From Carnobacterium inhibens subsp. inhibens DSM 13024 (GTDB taxonomy: Bacteria; Bacillota; Bacilli; Lactobacillales; Carnobacteriaceae): a stretch of DNA of 64,000 nt. The notes below the pieces were generated by a model. The model did not search any database and was not told the origin of the DNA. It worked only from the letters and a program-made list of their open reading frames with translations. The position numbers and the translations under genes were made by a program. Position 1 is the stretch's first letter, and the number at the start of each line of letters is the position of its first letter. Shown here one piece after another: positions 1 through 7,512 of the stretch. The stretch covers positions 2,346,501-2,410,500 of the forward strand of contig NZ_JQIV01000006.1 of assembly GCF_000746825.1 (NCBI RefSeq), read 5' to 3'.

Positions 1-35
1 CTGCTTCATCTCTTTTTTTAGAAAAGAGTGAGGAT

Positions 36-1175
36 ATGGTAAAAGAAAATCCCTTTATTCAAATACGCAGAGAATTGCATTTGATTCCTGAAATTGGCCT
101 AGAAGAATACAAAACACATGATTATTTGATGTCTAAAATCAAAGAGCTGCCACAAGAACATTTAGAAATAAAAACTTGGGAAACTGCTATTGTGGTTCGA
201 GTAAAAGGTAGTATTGGCCAAAAAATCATTGGATGGAGAACAGATATAGACGGTTTACCAGTAGTGGAAGAAACAGAATTGCCTTTTCAATCTACTCACG
301 AAGGAAGAATGCATGCCTGTGGACACGATATGCATATGTCTATTGCATTAGGTTTATTGACTTATTTTAGCTCTCACCAAACGATAGATGATTTAGTCTT
401 TATTTTTCAACCAGCTGAAGAAAATGTTAGTGGAGCTAAAATTATTTATGATAGTGGTTTTTTAAATGACTACATGCCAGATGAAATATATGCTTTGCAC
501 GTAAAGCCTGATCTACCAGTAGGAACGTTAGGTACAAAAGTAGGAACATTGTTTGCTGGTACATGTGCCATTGATGTAGAATTTCGTGGTGTAGGCGGAC
601 ATGCTGCATACCCGCATGAATCTAACGATATGATAGTAGCTGCCAGTCAATTCATCAACCAAATCCAAACAATCGTCAGTCGAAGTGTTAACCCGATGGA
701 AGGTGCCGTTATTACTTTAGGAACGATGCATGCTGGAACAGCTGGAAATATTATTAGCGGATATGCTAGCCTTACTGGAACGATACGTACATTAACCTCT
801 GAAATGAGCAAATTAACTCAACAAAGGGTAAAAGATATTGTTAAAGGAATTGAACTCTCTTATAATTGTAAAATTTATTTAGATTTAGACCAAGCGGGGT
901 ATTATCCGGTTATTAACAGTGAGATAGAAACGATGGCATTTATTGATTATATGACTAAAAAACAAGGTGTCGTTTATAAAGAAATGGGAACAGAAATGAC
1001 AGGTGAAGATTTTGGTTATTATTTGGATAAAATCCCAGGCACGATGTTTTGGCTGGGTGTTGATAGTCCATATGGATTGCATCATCCAAAAATGACACCA
1101 AAGGAAGAAGCTATTCCTTTTGCTATAGAGCATGTGGGAGATTTCTTGGAAAAGAGAGCCAATAGACAATTATAA
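36..1175 (+). CDS. dapL: N-acetyldiaminopimelate deacetylase, M20 family
   Basis: Zinc-dependent hydrolase that removes acetate from N-acetyl-LL-diaminopimelate in the acetyl branch of lysine and peptidoglycan precursor synthesis; cytoplasmic. The 379-residue length fits the family. An aminoacylase-type metal site is visible: RTDIDG near residue 70, HACGHD at 93-98, and the PAEE motif with its catalytic glutamates near 130. The start has a GAGTGAGG ribosome-binding site. dapH usually lies upstream, but only 35 bases are visible. The nearby mscS gene recalls the Bacillus subtilis ykuR-ykuT neighbourhood. A generic M20 amidohydrolase is the alternative. Confidence 0.88.
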   Translation: MVKENPFIQIRRELHLIPEIGLEEYKTHDYLMSKIKELPQEHLEIKTWETAIVVRVKGSIGQKIIGWRTDIDGLPVVEETELPFQSTHEGRMHACGHDMHMSIALGLLTYFSSHQTIDDLVFIFQPAEENVSGAKIIYDSGFLNDYMPDEIYALHVKPDLPVGTLGTKVGTLFAGTCAIDVEFRGVGGHAAYPHESNDMIVAASQFINQIQTIVSRSVNPMEGAVITLGTMHAGTAGNIISGYASLTGTIRTLTSEMSKLTQQRVKDIVKGIELSYNCKIYLDLDQAGYYPVINSEIETMAFIDYMTKKQGVVYKEMGTEMTGEDFGYYLDKIPGTMFWLGVDSPYGLHHPKMTPKEEAIPFAIEHVGDFLEKRANRQL

Positions 1176-1188
1176 ACATAATAGATAA

Positions 1189-1235
1189 AAAAGCGTCTCG
1201 TAAAATCACTCATGATTTTGCGAGACGCTTTTATT
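1189..1235. terminator. Bidirectional intrinsic terminator between dapL and the glycosyltransferase gene
   Basis: Arms at 1189-1208 and 1213-1232 are complementary apart from one G-U pair, with a 4-nt loop and A/T tracts on both sides. It lies between convergent genes and can serve both. Confidence 0.85.
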
Positions 1236-1288
1236 GTAAAAATAAGACCAATGTTTATTGAATAAATATAGGAACATAAGATTAAGTG

Positions 1289-2473
1289 TTAAAAGATATT
1301 TCTATCAATTTTTAATCTCTTTTTCAACTCTTTTGAGATACTTTTTGTTTCTTTGCGAATCGGAGGGTTTTCGATCAGTGCTAAAGCTTTATCTATTATA
1401 AGTTCAGAAGCATGTGGATGGAAATGTTTCTCCATTTGATTCATTAAACTTCGAGCTAGAAGAGGCTGTTTTAATAATGATAAAACAGCAGGAACAATAT
1501 CATTTTCTGTTTTTGTAACAATAGCCATTCCTTCTTTTTCAAAAAATAGTGCATTGTCTCTTTCTTGCCCAGGGACAGCAGGAGTTAAAATTAATGGAAT
1601 TCGAATGGCTAAAGCTTCTGAAAGAGAAATACCACCCGCCTTACTGATCATCATATCAGATTGCTTCATTAAATCGGCCATATTCGAAACGTATCCAAGA
1701 ATCTTTACATTTTCGTCAAATTGATAATTCTGGCTCAACTCTTCAAAAAGCACTTTATTTGAACCGCAAACTACAGTTATATATAATTCTTCTTTAATTT
1801 TTAATTCTTCAATAATTTTCCCTAAATCACTCAAGACTCCATGAGCACCAGCTGAAATGAGTAACTTTTTAGTTTTATTAGAGTCTTTTTCTTCAGAATC
1901 AGGAATCTTTTCAGCAAAATAAAATTCCTCTTTTATAGGAATACCTGATACCGTAATTTTCTGTTCATTTATACCAGTATCAAGTAATTCTTTTTTTAAA
2001 CTATCACAAGCTACAAAAAAATAATCGATTCCATCCGAAATCCAACGTGTATGCAAGCAAAAATCAGTTAACACATTAATAAAAGGTATTTCTGGGTTCG
2101 TACGTTGCTTGTAGATAGGCAGAGCTTGCATAGGAAAAGTATTGATCACAAGATCAAACTCATGTTCCTTCATCAACTGGCTAATACGCATATATCCATA
2201 TCTGTCAATCATTCGATCGATTCTAAAATCTGTTAATCTAAAATCAGATTTATAATAAAGATAACCATAAATAGTCTGTCCTTTAGTAAAACTTTTGATA
2301 TATAACTTTCTCGTAACATTCGTTAAAAAAGGGTGAGCTTCATAAAATAAATCAGAGGTAACAATGTTTGTAATGCCACGTTTATTTAATTCCATTATGA
2401 GCGAACGAGTTACTTCAAGGTGGCCATTTCCATAACTCCCAGTCAAAATCAATATTTTAGGTGGTGCTGACAT
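1289..2473 (-). CDS. Processive diacylglycerol glucosyltransferase-like protein (UgtP/MurG superfamily)
   Basis: Transfers sugar from UDP-sugar to diacylglycerol to make glycolipids, which are membrane components and lipoteichoic acid anchors; acts at the inner face of the membrane. The 394-residue protein starts with a GSYGNGH loop (residues 12-18) typical of the MGDG-synthase N-terminal domain. A GT28-type C-terminal domain follows, with the KAGGISLSEA acceptor/UDP motif near 278-287 and a PGQERDNA segment just after it. AAGGAGG precedes the ATG. It sits convergent to dapL and 33 nt downstream of mscS, so the two minus-strand genes probably form one unit. The sugar and the number of residues added cannot be read from sequence. 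Confidence 0.82.
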   Translation of the reverse strand: MSAPPKILILTGSYGNGHLEVTRSLIMELNKRGITNIVTSDLFYEAHPFLTNVTRKLYIKSFTKGQTIYGYLYYKSDFRLTDFRIDRMIDRYGYMRISQLMKEHEFDLVINTFPMQALPIYKQRTNPEIPFINVLTDFCLHTRWISDGIDYFFVACDSLKKELLDTGINEQKITVSGIPIKEEFYFAEKIPDSEEKDSNKTKKLLISAGAHGVLSDLGKIIEELKIKEELYITVVCGSNKVLFEELSQNYQFDENVKILGYVSNMADLMKQSDMMISKAGGISLSEALAIRIPLILTPAVPGQERDNALFFEKEGMAIVTKTENDIVPAVLSLLKQPLLARSLMNQMEKHFHPHASELIIDKALALIENPPIRKETKSISKELKKRLKIDRNIF

Positions 2474-2506
2474 TATAGATTGCCTCCTTTTTAATAGTAG
2501 TAAGTG

Positions 2507-3409
2507 CTATGGTTTAATATTAAGGGGATTAATAGGTATTTCAATACCTTCTTTTGTTAAAGCAGTAATGTACTCTTGAGAGAAAGCATTTTGCACCCCA
2601 AATTCGTGTCCATGCAATGTAAAGATGACGATTCTTATTCCATAGTGTCCATTTCCAAGATCAATTAAGCCTAAATTTGCTGGCAACTCAGTAATTTCTG
2701 GATACTGTGGAACAAGTTTTTCATTTACATTTTCTATGATTCTATTTACTTTAGCTATGTCTGTATCTGGTAAAAGACGGATATCGATTTGAGCTCGCAT
2801 ATCTTCACGGGATTTATTACTCACAATTGTGATGTAACGATTGGGAATAAAATTAAGTGTTCCATCAAAGCTTTTTACTTTCGTCGTTTTTAGATTTACA
2901 TCAACGACCGTACCCGAAACAGCGTCTAAGTCAACCACATCACCCACATCGATTTGTTTTTCTAATAAAAGGAAAAATCCGTTTACGATATCGCTAACGA
3001 ATCCCTGTGCACCTAGTGAAAGTGCCAAACCAATAACCCCAGCACCGGCAAGTAGTGTTCCTACAGGAATACCGATAGCCGATAGAATAGCATAGGCTAA
3101 GAAAAAGCCTACAAAAGATTGAAATAAGTTTTGAGTTAAATTGTATAATGTGTTTAATCGGTTTGTAGAAATTTCTTTTTTCTTACGATAATTTTCAAAA
3201 GTCCGTTCAATGAAGAAATTTCCGATTCTTTTTACAGCGTAAAAGAAAATCATGAAAAATAGGATTTGAATAATGCCAGCTGTGGCTCCTGAAATAATCT
3301 TAGACCAATCAATTGAATTCCAAAAATCAGAAAAAATATTGGTCTGTTCTGTTATTGTATCAACAACATCAACGGCAATTGAACTATCTAATTGATTACT
3401 GCTGTCCAT
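2507..3409 (-). CDS. mscS: Small-conductance mechanosensitive channel, MscS family
   Basis: Membrane channel that opens on membrane tension to release solutes during hypo-osmotic shock. In 300 residues there is a first hydrophobic segment at about 39-60, a second at about 95-112, and a Gly/Ala-rich pore helix (GTLLAGAGVIGLALSLGAQGF) at about 117-137. The cytoplasmic beta domain follows, with GDVVDL and the FIPNRYI segment. The length is typical of the short MscS class (B. subtilis YkuT). It probably shares a transcript with the glycosyltransferase downstream. Synteny with dapL matches ykuR/ykuT. Confidence 0.9.
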   Translation of the reverse strand: MDSSNQLDSSIAVDVVDTITEQTNIFSDFWNSIDWSKIISGATAGIIQILFFMIFFYAVKRIGNFFIERTFENYRKKKEISTNRLNTLYNLTQNLFQSFVGFFLAYAILSAIGIPVGTLLAGAGVIGLALSLGAQGFVSDIVNGFFLLLEKQIDVGDVVDLDAVSGTVVDVNLKTTKVKSFDGTLNFIPNRYITIVSNKSREDMRAQIDIRLLPDTDIAKVNRIIENVNEKLVPQYPEITELPANLGLIDLGNGHYGIRIVIFTLHGHEFGVQNAFSQEYITALTKEGIEIPINPLNIKP

Positions 3410-3754
3410 AAATTTAATGCTCCCTTTATATGAATTTCTATTTAGTTACTCTACCTTATAGTAACAAATAATAAGACAAATTTATAGTTACATCTCTATG
3501 AAGTAAGTTTACTAACACTTACCGATCTATTTTCTAAGGAATTACTTATAGATAATAGATATAAAAAACAAAAAAGGTATTCGGTTTCATATTATTTGAT
3601 GTAAAAAATAAATAATGGTATTCTATACCTGTAAAAGATATTTTAATTCTAGATGAAAAGATTTTTTGGCAAACAACGATCATTTTGATTTTGTTTGTTC
3701 AAAGTAATTGGATTATCTAAAAAATTAAAGAATAGAGGGAAGTGAGGAGTTCAT
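3410..3754. other. Intergenic region between mscS and the DUF948 gene
   Basis: This is an AT-rich 345-bp divergent spacer and must hold both promoters. A 7-bp inverted repeat (CAAACAA at 3670-3676, TTGTTTG at 3691-3697) lies about 60 nt before the DUF948 gene and could be an operator. GGTATTC occurs twice about 40 nt apart. I found no convincing sigma-B-type promoter and no small ORF with a ribosome-binding site. Confidence 0.4.
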
Positions 3755-4186
3755 ATGACAGGTGGAGAAATTGCAGCTCTAATAGCTGCTATAGCTTTTG
3801 CAGCATTAGTCGTATTTTTAATTATCGTACTGCTTAAAGTTTCTAAGGTAGTTGGAGAAGTTCAAAAAACGGTTAATGAGGCTAATAAAAGTATTAGTGT
3901 TCTTACAAAAGACGCGGATAGTCTTCTAATTGAAGTAGAAGGATTATTGAATAAATCCAATACTACTTTAGATGATGTCAATGGAAAATTAGGTGAAACA
4001 GATCCATTGTTTAGAGCTATCGGTGATTTAGGAACAACTGTTTCAAGTTTAAATGATTCTACTCGTAACTTAACTAGCCATGTAGCTGGAGCAACAAAGA
4101 AAACTGCTCAAACAGGCATGGTGACTAAAGTCGGTAAAACGGCAATAAATATGAATAAAAAGCGAAAAGATAAAAAAGAGAACTAA
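3755..4186 (+). CDS. DUF948 domain-containing protein (YtxG-like)
   Basis: Small protein of 143 residues with one N-terminal membrane segment (about 7-28) and a long helical cytoplasmic or surface part that includes a weak heptad pattern (about 30-110). The tail is strongly basic (KKRKDKKEN). DUF948 proteins are usually encoded beside a YtxH protein and are stress-induced in B. subtilis; the molecular role is unknown. The YtxH gene follows 55 nt downstream, so the two probably form an operon. GTGAGGAG precedes the ATG. Confidence 0.82.
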   Translation: MTGGEIAALIAAIAFAALVVFLIIVLLKVSKVVGEVQKTVNEANKSISVLTKDADSLLIEVEGLLNKSNTTLDDVNGKLGETDPLFRAIGDLGTTVSSLNDSTRNLTSHVAGATKKTAQTGMVTKVGKTAINMNKKRKDKKEN

Positions 4187-4241
4187 TTTAAGCGTTTAAA
4201 AATAGTCTATACCATGAATTGAGAAAAGGGGAGAACTATAT

Positions 4242-4913
4242 ATGACAAAAAAAGGTGGATTTCTTTTAGGAGCAATCGTGGGAGCTGCAGCAGCAGGAAT
4301 TACAGCTCTATTATATGCACCAAAATCTGGTAAAGAATTACGTGAAGAGTTAAATCAACAAACAACCAATGTAAAAGGTTCTGCAAAAGATTATGCTGAT
4401 ATAGCTAAAGAAAAAGGTAAAGAAATGAAATCTGTTGCTAAAGATGCATCAGAAGACATTAAAATTAGTTTAAAAGAATCAGCTTCTCAAATGAAAGAAC
4501 AGTTGACTCGTGCATCAAAAGATGTGGGTGAAGGTTTGACTGATCTTAAAGAATCAGCAACTGAAGTAGCAAAAGATGCAAAATCAACAGTTACAGATGT
4601 AGCTCAAGAAGCTAAAACAACGGCTACTGAAGCTGCAGAAGAAGTAAAATCGACAGCTAAAGATACATCTGAAGAAGTAAAATCAAAAGCAAAAGATAGT
4701 AAAGAAGAAGCTGATGAAGTTTCTACTAGCTTAAAATATGACGGTACTTCTTTAAAAGAAGATGTTGAAAGAAACACAATGGATTTTGCTTATGACCAAG
4801 AAAAAGCAGCTGAAGGTCCTGATTACTCAACTGCGAACGTTAGCACAGAACAAACTAAAGAAAATGGTAAACAAGATCAACACAAAACTACTAATACAAA
4901 CGTAGGAATTTAA
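4242..4913 (+). CDS. YtxH domain protein with LEA-like 11-residue repeats
   Basis: The 223-residue protein begins with a glycine/alanine-rich membrane-associated segment (about 6-25) followed by YAPKSGKELR, the YtxH signature. Residues 107-161 are five consecutive 11-residue units of the form T-x-x-A-x-(D/E)-(A/V)-K-(S/T)-(T/K)-(A/V), rich in Ala, Lys, Glu and Thr. This resembles group 3 LEA or apolipoprotein-type amphipathic helices. The C-terminal 50 residues are polar and probably disordered. YtxH proteins are general-stress proteins of unknown mechanism. The gene follows the DUF948 gene and ends at a strong terminator. A role in envelope or desiccation/cold protection is inference. Confidence 0.8.
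   Translation: MTKKGGFLLGAIVGAAAAGITALLYAPKSGKELREELNQQTTNVKGSAKDYADIAKEKGKEMKSVAKDASEDIKISLKESASQMKEQLTRASKDVGEGLTDLKESATEVAKDAKSTVTDVAQEAKTTATEAAEEVKSTAKDTSEEVKSKAKDSKEEADEVSTSLKYDGTSLKEDVERNTMDFAYDQEKAAEGPDYSTANVSTEQTKENGKQDQHKTTNTNVGI
4560..4724 (+). repeat. Five tandem 33-bp units encoding LEA-like 11-mers
   Basis: Residues 107-117, 118-128, 129-139, 140-150 and 151-161 of the YtxH protein align as 11-residue units. The first three are the clearest (TEVAKDAKSTV, TDVAQEAKTTA, TEAAEEVKSTA). The DNA copies have diverged while the amino-acid pattern is kept, which suggests selection on the helix periodicity. Confidence 0.75.
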
Positions 4914-4923
4914 TTTATAAAGT

Positions 4924-4957
4924 AAAACAGTGGAGCAAATGCTCCACTGTTTTTTTG
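4924..4957 (+). terminator. Intrinsic terminator after the ytxH-like gene
   Basis: GC-rich hairpin formed by CAGTGGAGC and GCTCCACTG, followed by seven T. It also lies just past the 3' end of convergent pepQ. Confidence 0.88.
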
Positions 4958-4960
4958 TAC

Positions 4961-6061
4961 TTATATAGAAGTGTATGTTTTTGGTGTATGTGTGAAAACT
5001 TCGCAACCATCACTTGTGACTACCACACAATCTTCAATGCGGACGCCAGCAACATTTGGTACATAAATACCGGGTTCTATTGAAAAACACATACCTTCTT
5101 GGATAATAAAATCGCTGTCTTGCATGATAGAAGGAAATTCATGGACTGAGCTTCCCAGACCGTGTCCTAAACGGTGAGTGAAGTAAGTACCATATCCAGC
5201 TTCAGTAATAATCTCACGAGCAATTCTATCCAATTCACCAGCAGATATACCAGGTTTAACAGCAGCTAAAGCAGCATTATGAGCTCTTAAAACAATCTCA
5301 TAAATCTCTATAGCCTGTTTTGAAGGTTCTCCAAAAGCAATTGTACGTGTCGCATCACTAGTGTATCCATTATAGACAACACCTAAATCAAATAAAACAA
5401 ATTCATTTAATTGGACTTGTCTTTTCCCTGGAGTACCATGTGGGCTAGCAGCATTGTCACCTGTTAAGACCATCGTTTCAAAACTCATTTCCTTAATGCC
5501 TTCCTTTTTTAACTGGTATTCAATTTCTGCCACTATTTCTTCTTCAGAAATACCTTCTTTTAGTGCATTAAAGCCAATTTCAAAAGCTCTATCAGCCCAT
5601 TTTCCTGCTTCCATCATTTTATTGATTTCTTCAGTAGTTTTAATCAGCTTCATTGATTGTATTTTTGGAGTAATATCTGAAAAAGTAACAGTTGGAAAAA
5701 GGTTTTGCAATTGTTCAAATCGTCTAACAGTTAAAAAATCTTTTTCGATAGCAAAGTTTTTAATGTTAGCACTGCGTGAGTGAATCTGTTCTGCAATAAG
5801 TGCCCATGGATCTTCATTATCTAAATAACCATAGACATCATAATCCCATTCACTATTTATTGCATCTTCCTTTTCAAGTTCAGGAGTAAAAAGAAAAGGT
5901 GGTGCACCAGCGAATACTGTCAATGCTAAAATGCGTTCATGAGGATCGCTTTCGTATCCGCTTAAATAAGCAATAGTATTTGGCTCATTAATGAATGCAA
6001 CATCGATACTTTGTTTTGCTAACCATTTTTGCATTGCCGTTAGTTGTTTGTTCATCATCAT
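4961..6061 (-). CDS. pepQ: Xaa-Pro dipeptidase, M24B family
   Basis: Metal-dependent cytoplasmic dipeptidase that cleaves X-Pro dipeptides, the last step of proline-peptide use. At 366 residues it has a creatinase-type N-terminal domain and a pita-bread C-terminal domain. The two-metal ligands are visible: D in DLGVVYNGYTSDATRT (two Asp), H in HRLGHGLG, and E in IEPGIY and RIEDC. It is divergent from ccpA, an arrangement typical of lactic acid bacteria, where the two share a regulatory region. Three consecutive ATG codons open the frame and the exact one used is uncertain. Confidence 0.92.
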   Translation of the reverse strand: MMMNKQLTAMQKWLAKQSIDVAFINEPNTIAYLSGYESDPHERILALTVFAGAPPFLFTPELEKEDAINSEWDYDVYGYLDNEDPWALIAEQIHSRSANIKNFAIEKDFLTVRRFEQLQNLFPTVTFSDITPKIQSMKLIKTTEEINKMMEAGKWADRAFEIGFNALKEGISEEEIVAEIEYQLKKEGIKEMSFETMVLTGDNAASPHGTPGKRQVQLNEFVLFDLGVVYNGYTSDATRTIAFGEPSKQAIEIYEIVLRAHNAALAAVKPGISAGELDRIAREIITEAGYGTYFTHRLGHGLGSSVHEFPSIMQDSDFIIQEGMCFSIEPGIYVPNVAGVRIEDCVVVTSDGCEVFTHTPKTYTSI

Positions 6062-6182
6062 CCCATCTTTCGTTGAAAGTAATAAAGTAATTGTATCACT
6101 AAATGAATGAAATTTCTTAAGCTAGACTAAAATAGATAAAAGCTCTACAATATAAAATGAAAGAAATTATGAAATTTTCATG

Positions 6183-6214
6183 AAAACGTAATTGAAACGC
6201 TTGCATTACGTTCA
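6183..6214. promoter_or_regulatory. Palindromic candidate operator in the pepQ-ccpA divergent promoter region
   Basis: Inverted repeats AACGTAAT (6185-6192) and ATTACGTT (6205-6212) flank TGAAACGCTTGC, which resembles a degenerate catabolite-response element centred on CG. A possible -35 (TTGCAT, 6201-6206) lies within it, and an extended -10 candidate TGCTAAATT (6221-6229) lies 17 nt downstream. A second candidate -10, TGGTACTAT, is at 6229-6237. Matches to the cre consensus are only partial. CcpA autoregulation is inference. Confidence 0.5.
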
Positions 6215-6278
6215 AAATTTTGCTAAATTGGTACTATGAAATAAGTAAACGAATCTATCTACTCGAAGGAGATTAATT

Positions 6279-7289
6279 ATGGAAAAGCAAACTATTACTA
6301 TTTATGATGTTGCAAGAGAAGCGAACGTTTCTATGGCAACTGTCTCCCGTGTTGTAAACGGCAATCCAAATGTAAAACCAACTACTCGTAAAAAAGTTCT
6401 GGAAGTCATTGACCGTTTGGATTACCGCCCTAATGCTGTTGCGCGTGGATTGGCAAGTAAAAAAACAACAACTGTAGGAGTTATTATTCCTGATGTTACA
6501 AATTTATATTTTTCATCTTTAGCTAGAGGTATTGATGATATTGCAACAATGTATAAATACAATATTATTTTAGCAAACTCTGATCAAAATGATCAAAAAG
6601 AAGTTCAAGTGTTGAATACACTTTTAGCAAAACAAGTAGATGGAATTATCTACATGGGACACAAAATATCAGATGAATTAAGAGCAGAGTTTTCTCGTTC
6701 AAAAACCCCTGTTGTTTTGGCAGGAACAGTTGATCCTGATGAACAAATGGGTAGTGTAAATATTGATTATGAAGCTGCTACGGAACAAACGATTGCACAA
6801 TTGATTTCAAATGGACATGAACGTATCGCTTTTGTCTCAGGTTCAATTTCACAAGAGCCAATTAACGGTATTTATCGTTTGAAAGGGTATAAAACAGCTT
6901 TACAAAATGCAGGGATCGAATACGATGAAAGTTTAGTTTTTGAAACAGCTTATTCATTTACTGCTGGAGAAGAAGTATACTCTAAATTAGCTGAAGCTGG
7001 AGCGACTGCTGTATTTGCTGGAGATGATGAAATTGCTGTAGGTATCATGAACGGAGCTTTAGATCATTTTGTTAAAATACCAGAAGAATTTGAAGTAGTT
7101 ACAGCAAATAATTCAAAATTATCTGAAATGGTTAGACCAAAATTAAGTACGATCACTCAACCATTGTATGATATTGGTGCTGTAGCTATGCGTTTGTTAA
7201 CTAAGTTAATGAATAAAGAAGATGTAGACGAAAAAACAATCATTTTACCTCATAATATTGCTAATAGAGGAACAACTAAAGAAGTTTAA
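6279..7289 (+). CDS. ccpA: Catabolite control protein A, LacI/GalR family
   Basis: Global regulator of carbon catabolite repression in Firmicutes; binds cre sites with HPr-Ser46-P as co-effector. The 336 residues begin with a LacI-type helix-turn-helix ([22 protein letters not shown], about 6-27) and hinge ([12 protein letters not shown]). A periplasmic-binding-protein-like core follows, with [11 protein letters not shown] near 66-76. GAAGGAG precedes the ATG. It is divergent from pepQ and followed by its own terminator. No key residue appears missing. Conserved context with pepQ supports CcpA over other LacI members. Confidence 0.95.
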   Translation: MEKQTITIYDVAREANVSMATVSRVVNGNPNVKPTTRKKVLEVIDRLDYRPNAVARGLASKKTTTVGVIIPDVTNLYFSSLARGIDDIATMYKYNIILANSDQNDQKEVQVLNTLLAKQVDGIIYMGHKISDELRAEFSRSKTPVVLAGTVDPDEQMGSVNIDYEAATEQTIAQLISNGHERIAFVSGSISQEPINGIYRLKGYKTALQNAGIEYDESLVFETAYSFTAGEEVYSKLAEAGATAVFAGDDEIAVGIMNGALDHFVKIPEEFEVVTANNSKLSEMVRPKLSTITQPLYDIGAVAMRLLTKLMNKEDVDEKTIILPHNIANRGTTKEV

Positions 7290-7293
7290 AAGA

Positions 7294-7325
7294 AAAAAGG
7301 CATCGATTTCGATGCCTTTTTTTTT
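7294..7325 (+). terminator. Intrinsic terminator of ccpA
   Basis: Hairpin AAAAGGCATCGA / TCGATGCCTTTT immediately after the stop codon, with a long T tract. Confidence 0.9.
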
Positions 7326-7458
7326 ATGATTGTTTTCCTTTAATATCTAAAGTAATTCTATAGTATGAGATTGTGACAAGTGAAACTCTCTTCTTGAAAA
7401 TAGTTTGTAACTTTATTCCAACGGAGATTTTTGTCTATCTCTATTTTATTCGTTTATA

Positions 7459-7495
7459 CAAAAATAGTGCTGGTGATTTTTACTCACCAACACTA
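7459..7495 (-). terminator. Intrinsic terminator of pbp1A (minus strand)
   Basis: Arms at 7466-7476 and 7484-7494 pair with one mismatch. On the minus strand the hairpin is followed by ATTTTTG. It lies 20 nt past the pbp1A stop. Confidence 0.7.
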
Positions 7496-7512
7496 AATAG
7501 TATAAACTCTTT

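Noticed and set aside
3540-3640. Sigma-B-type promoter before the DUF948/YtxH genes
   Set aside because: GGTTT and GGTAT elements occur but in the wrong order and spacing for GTTTAA-N12-15-GGGTAT.
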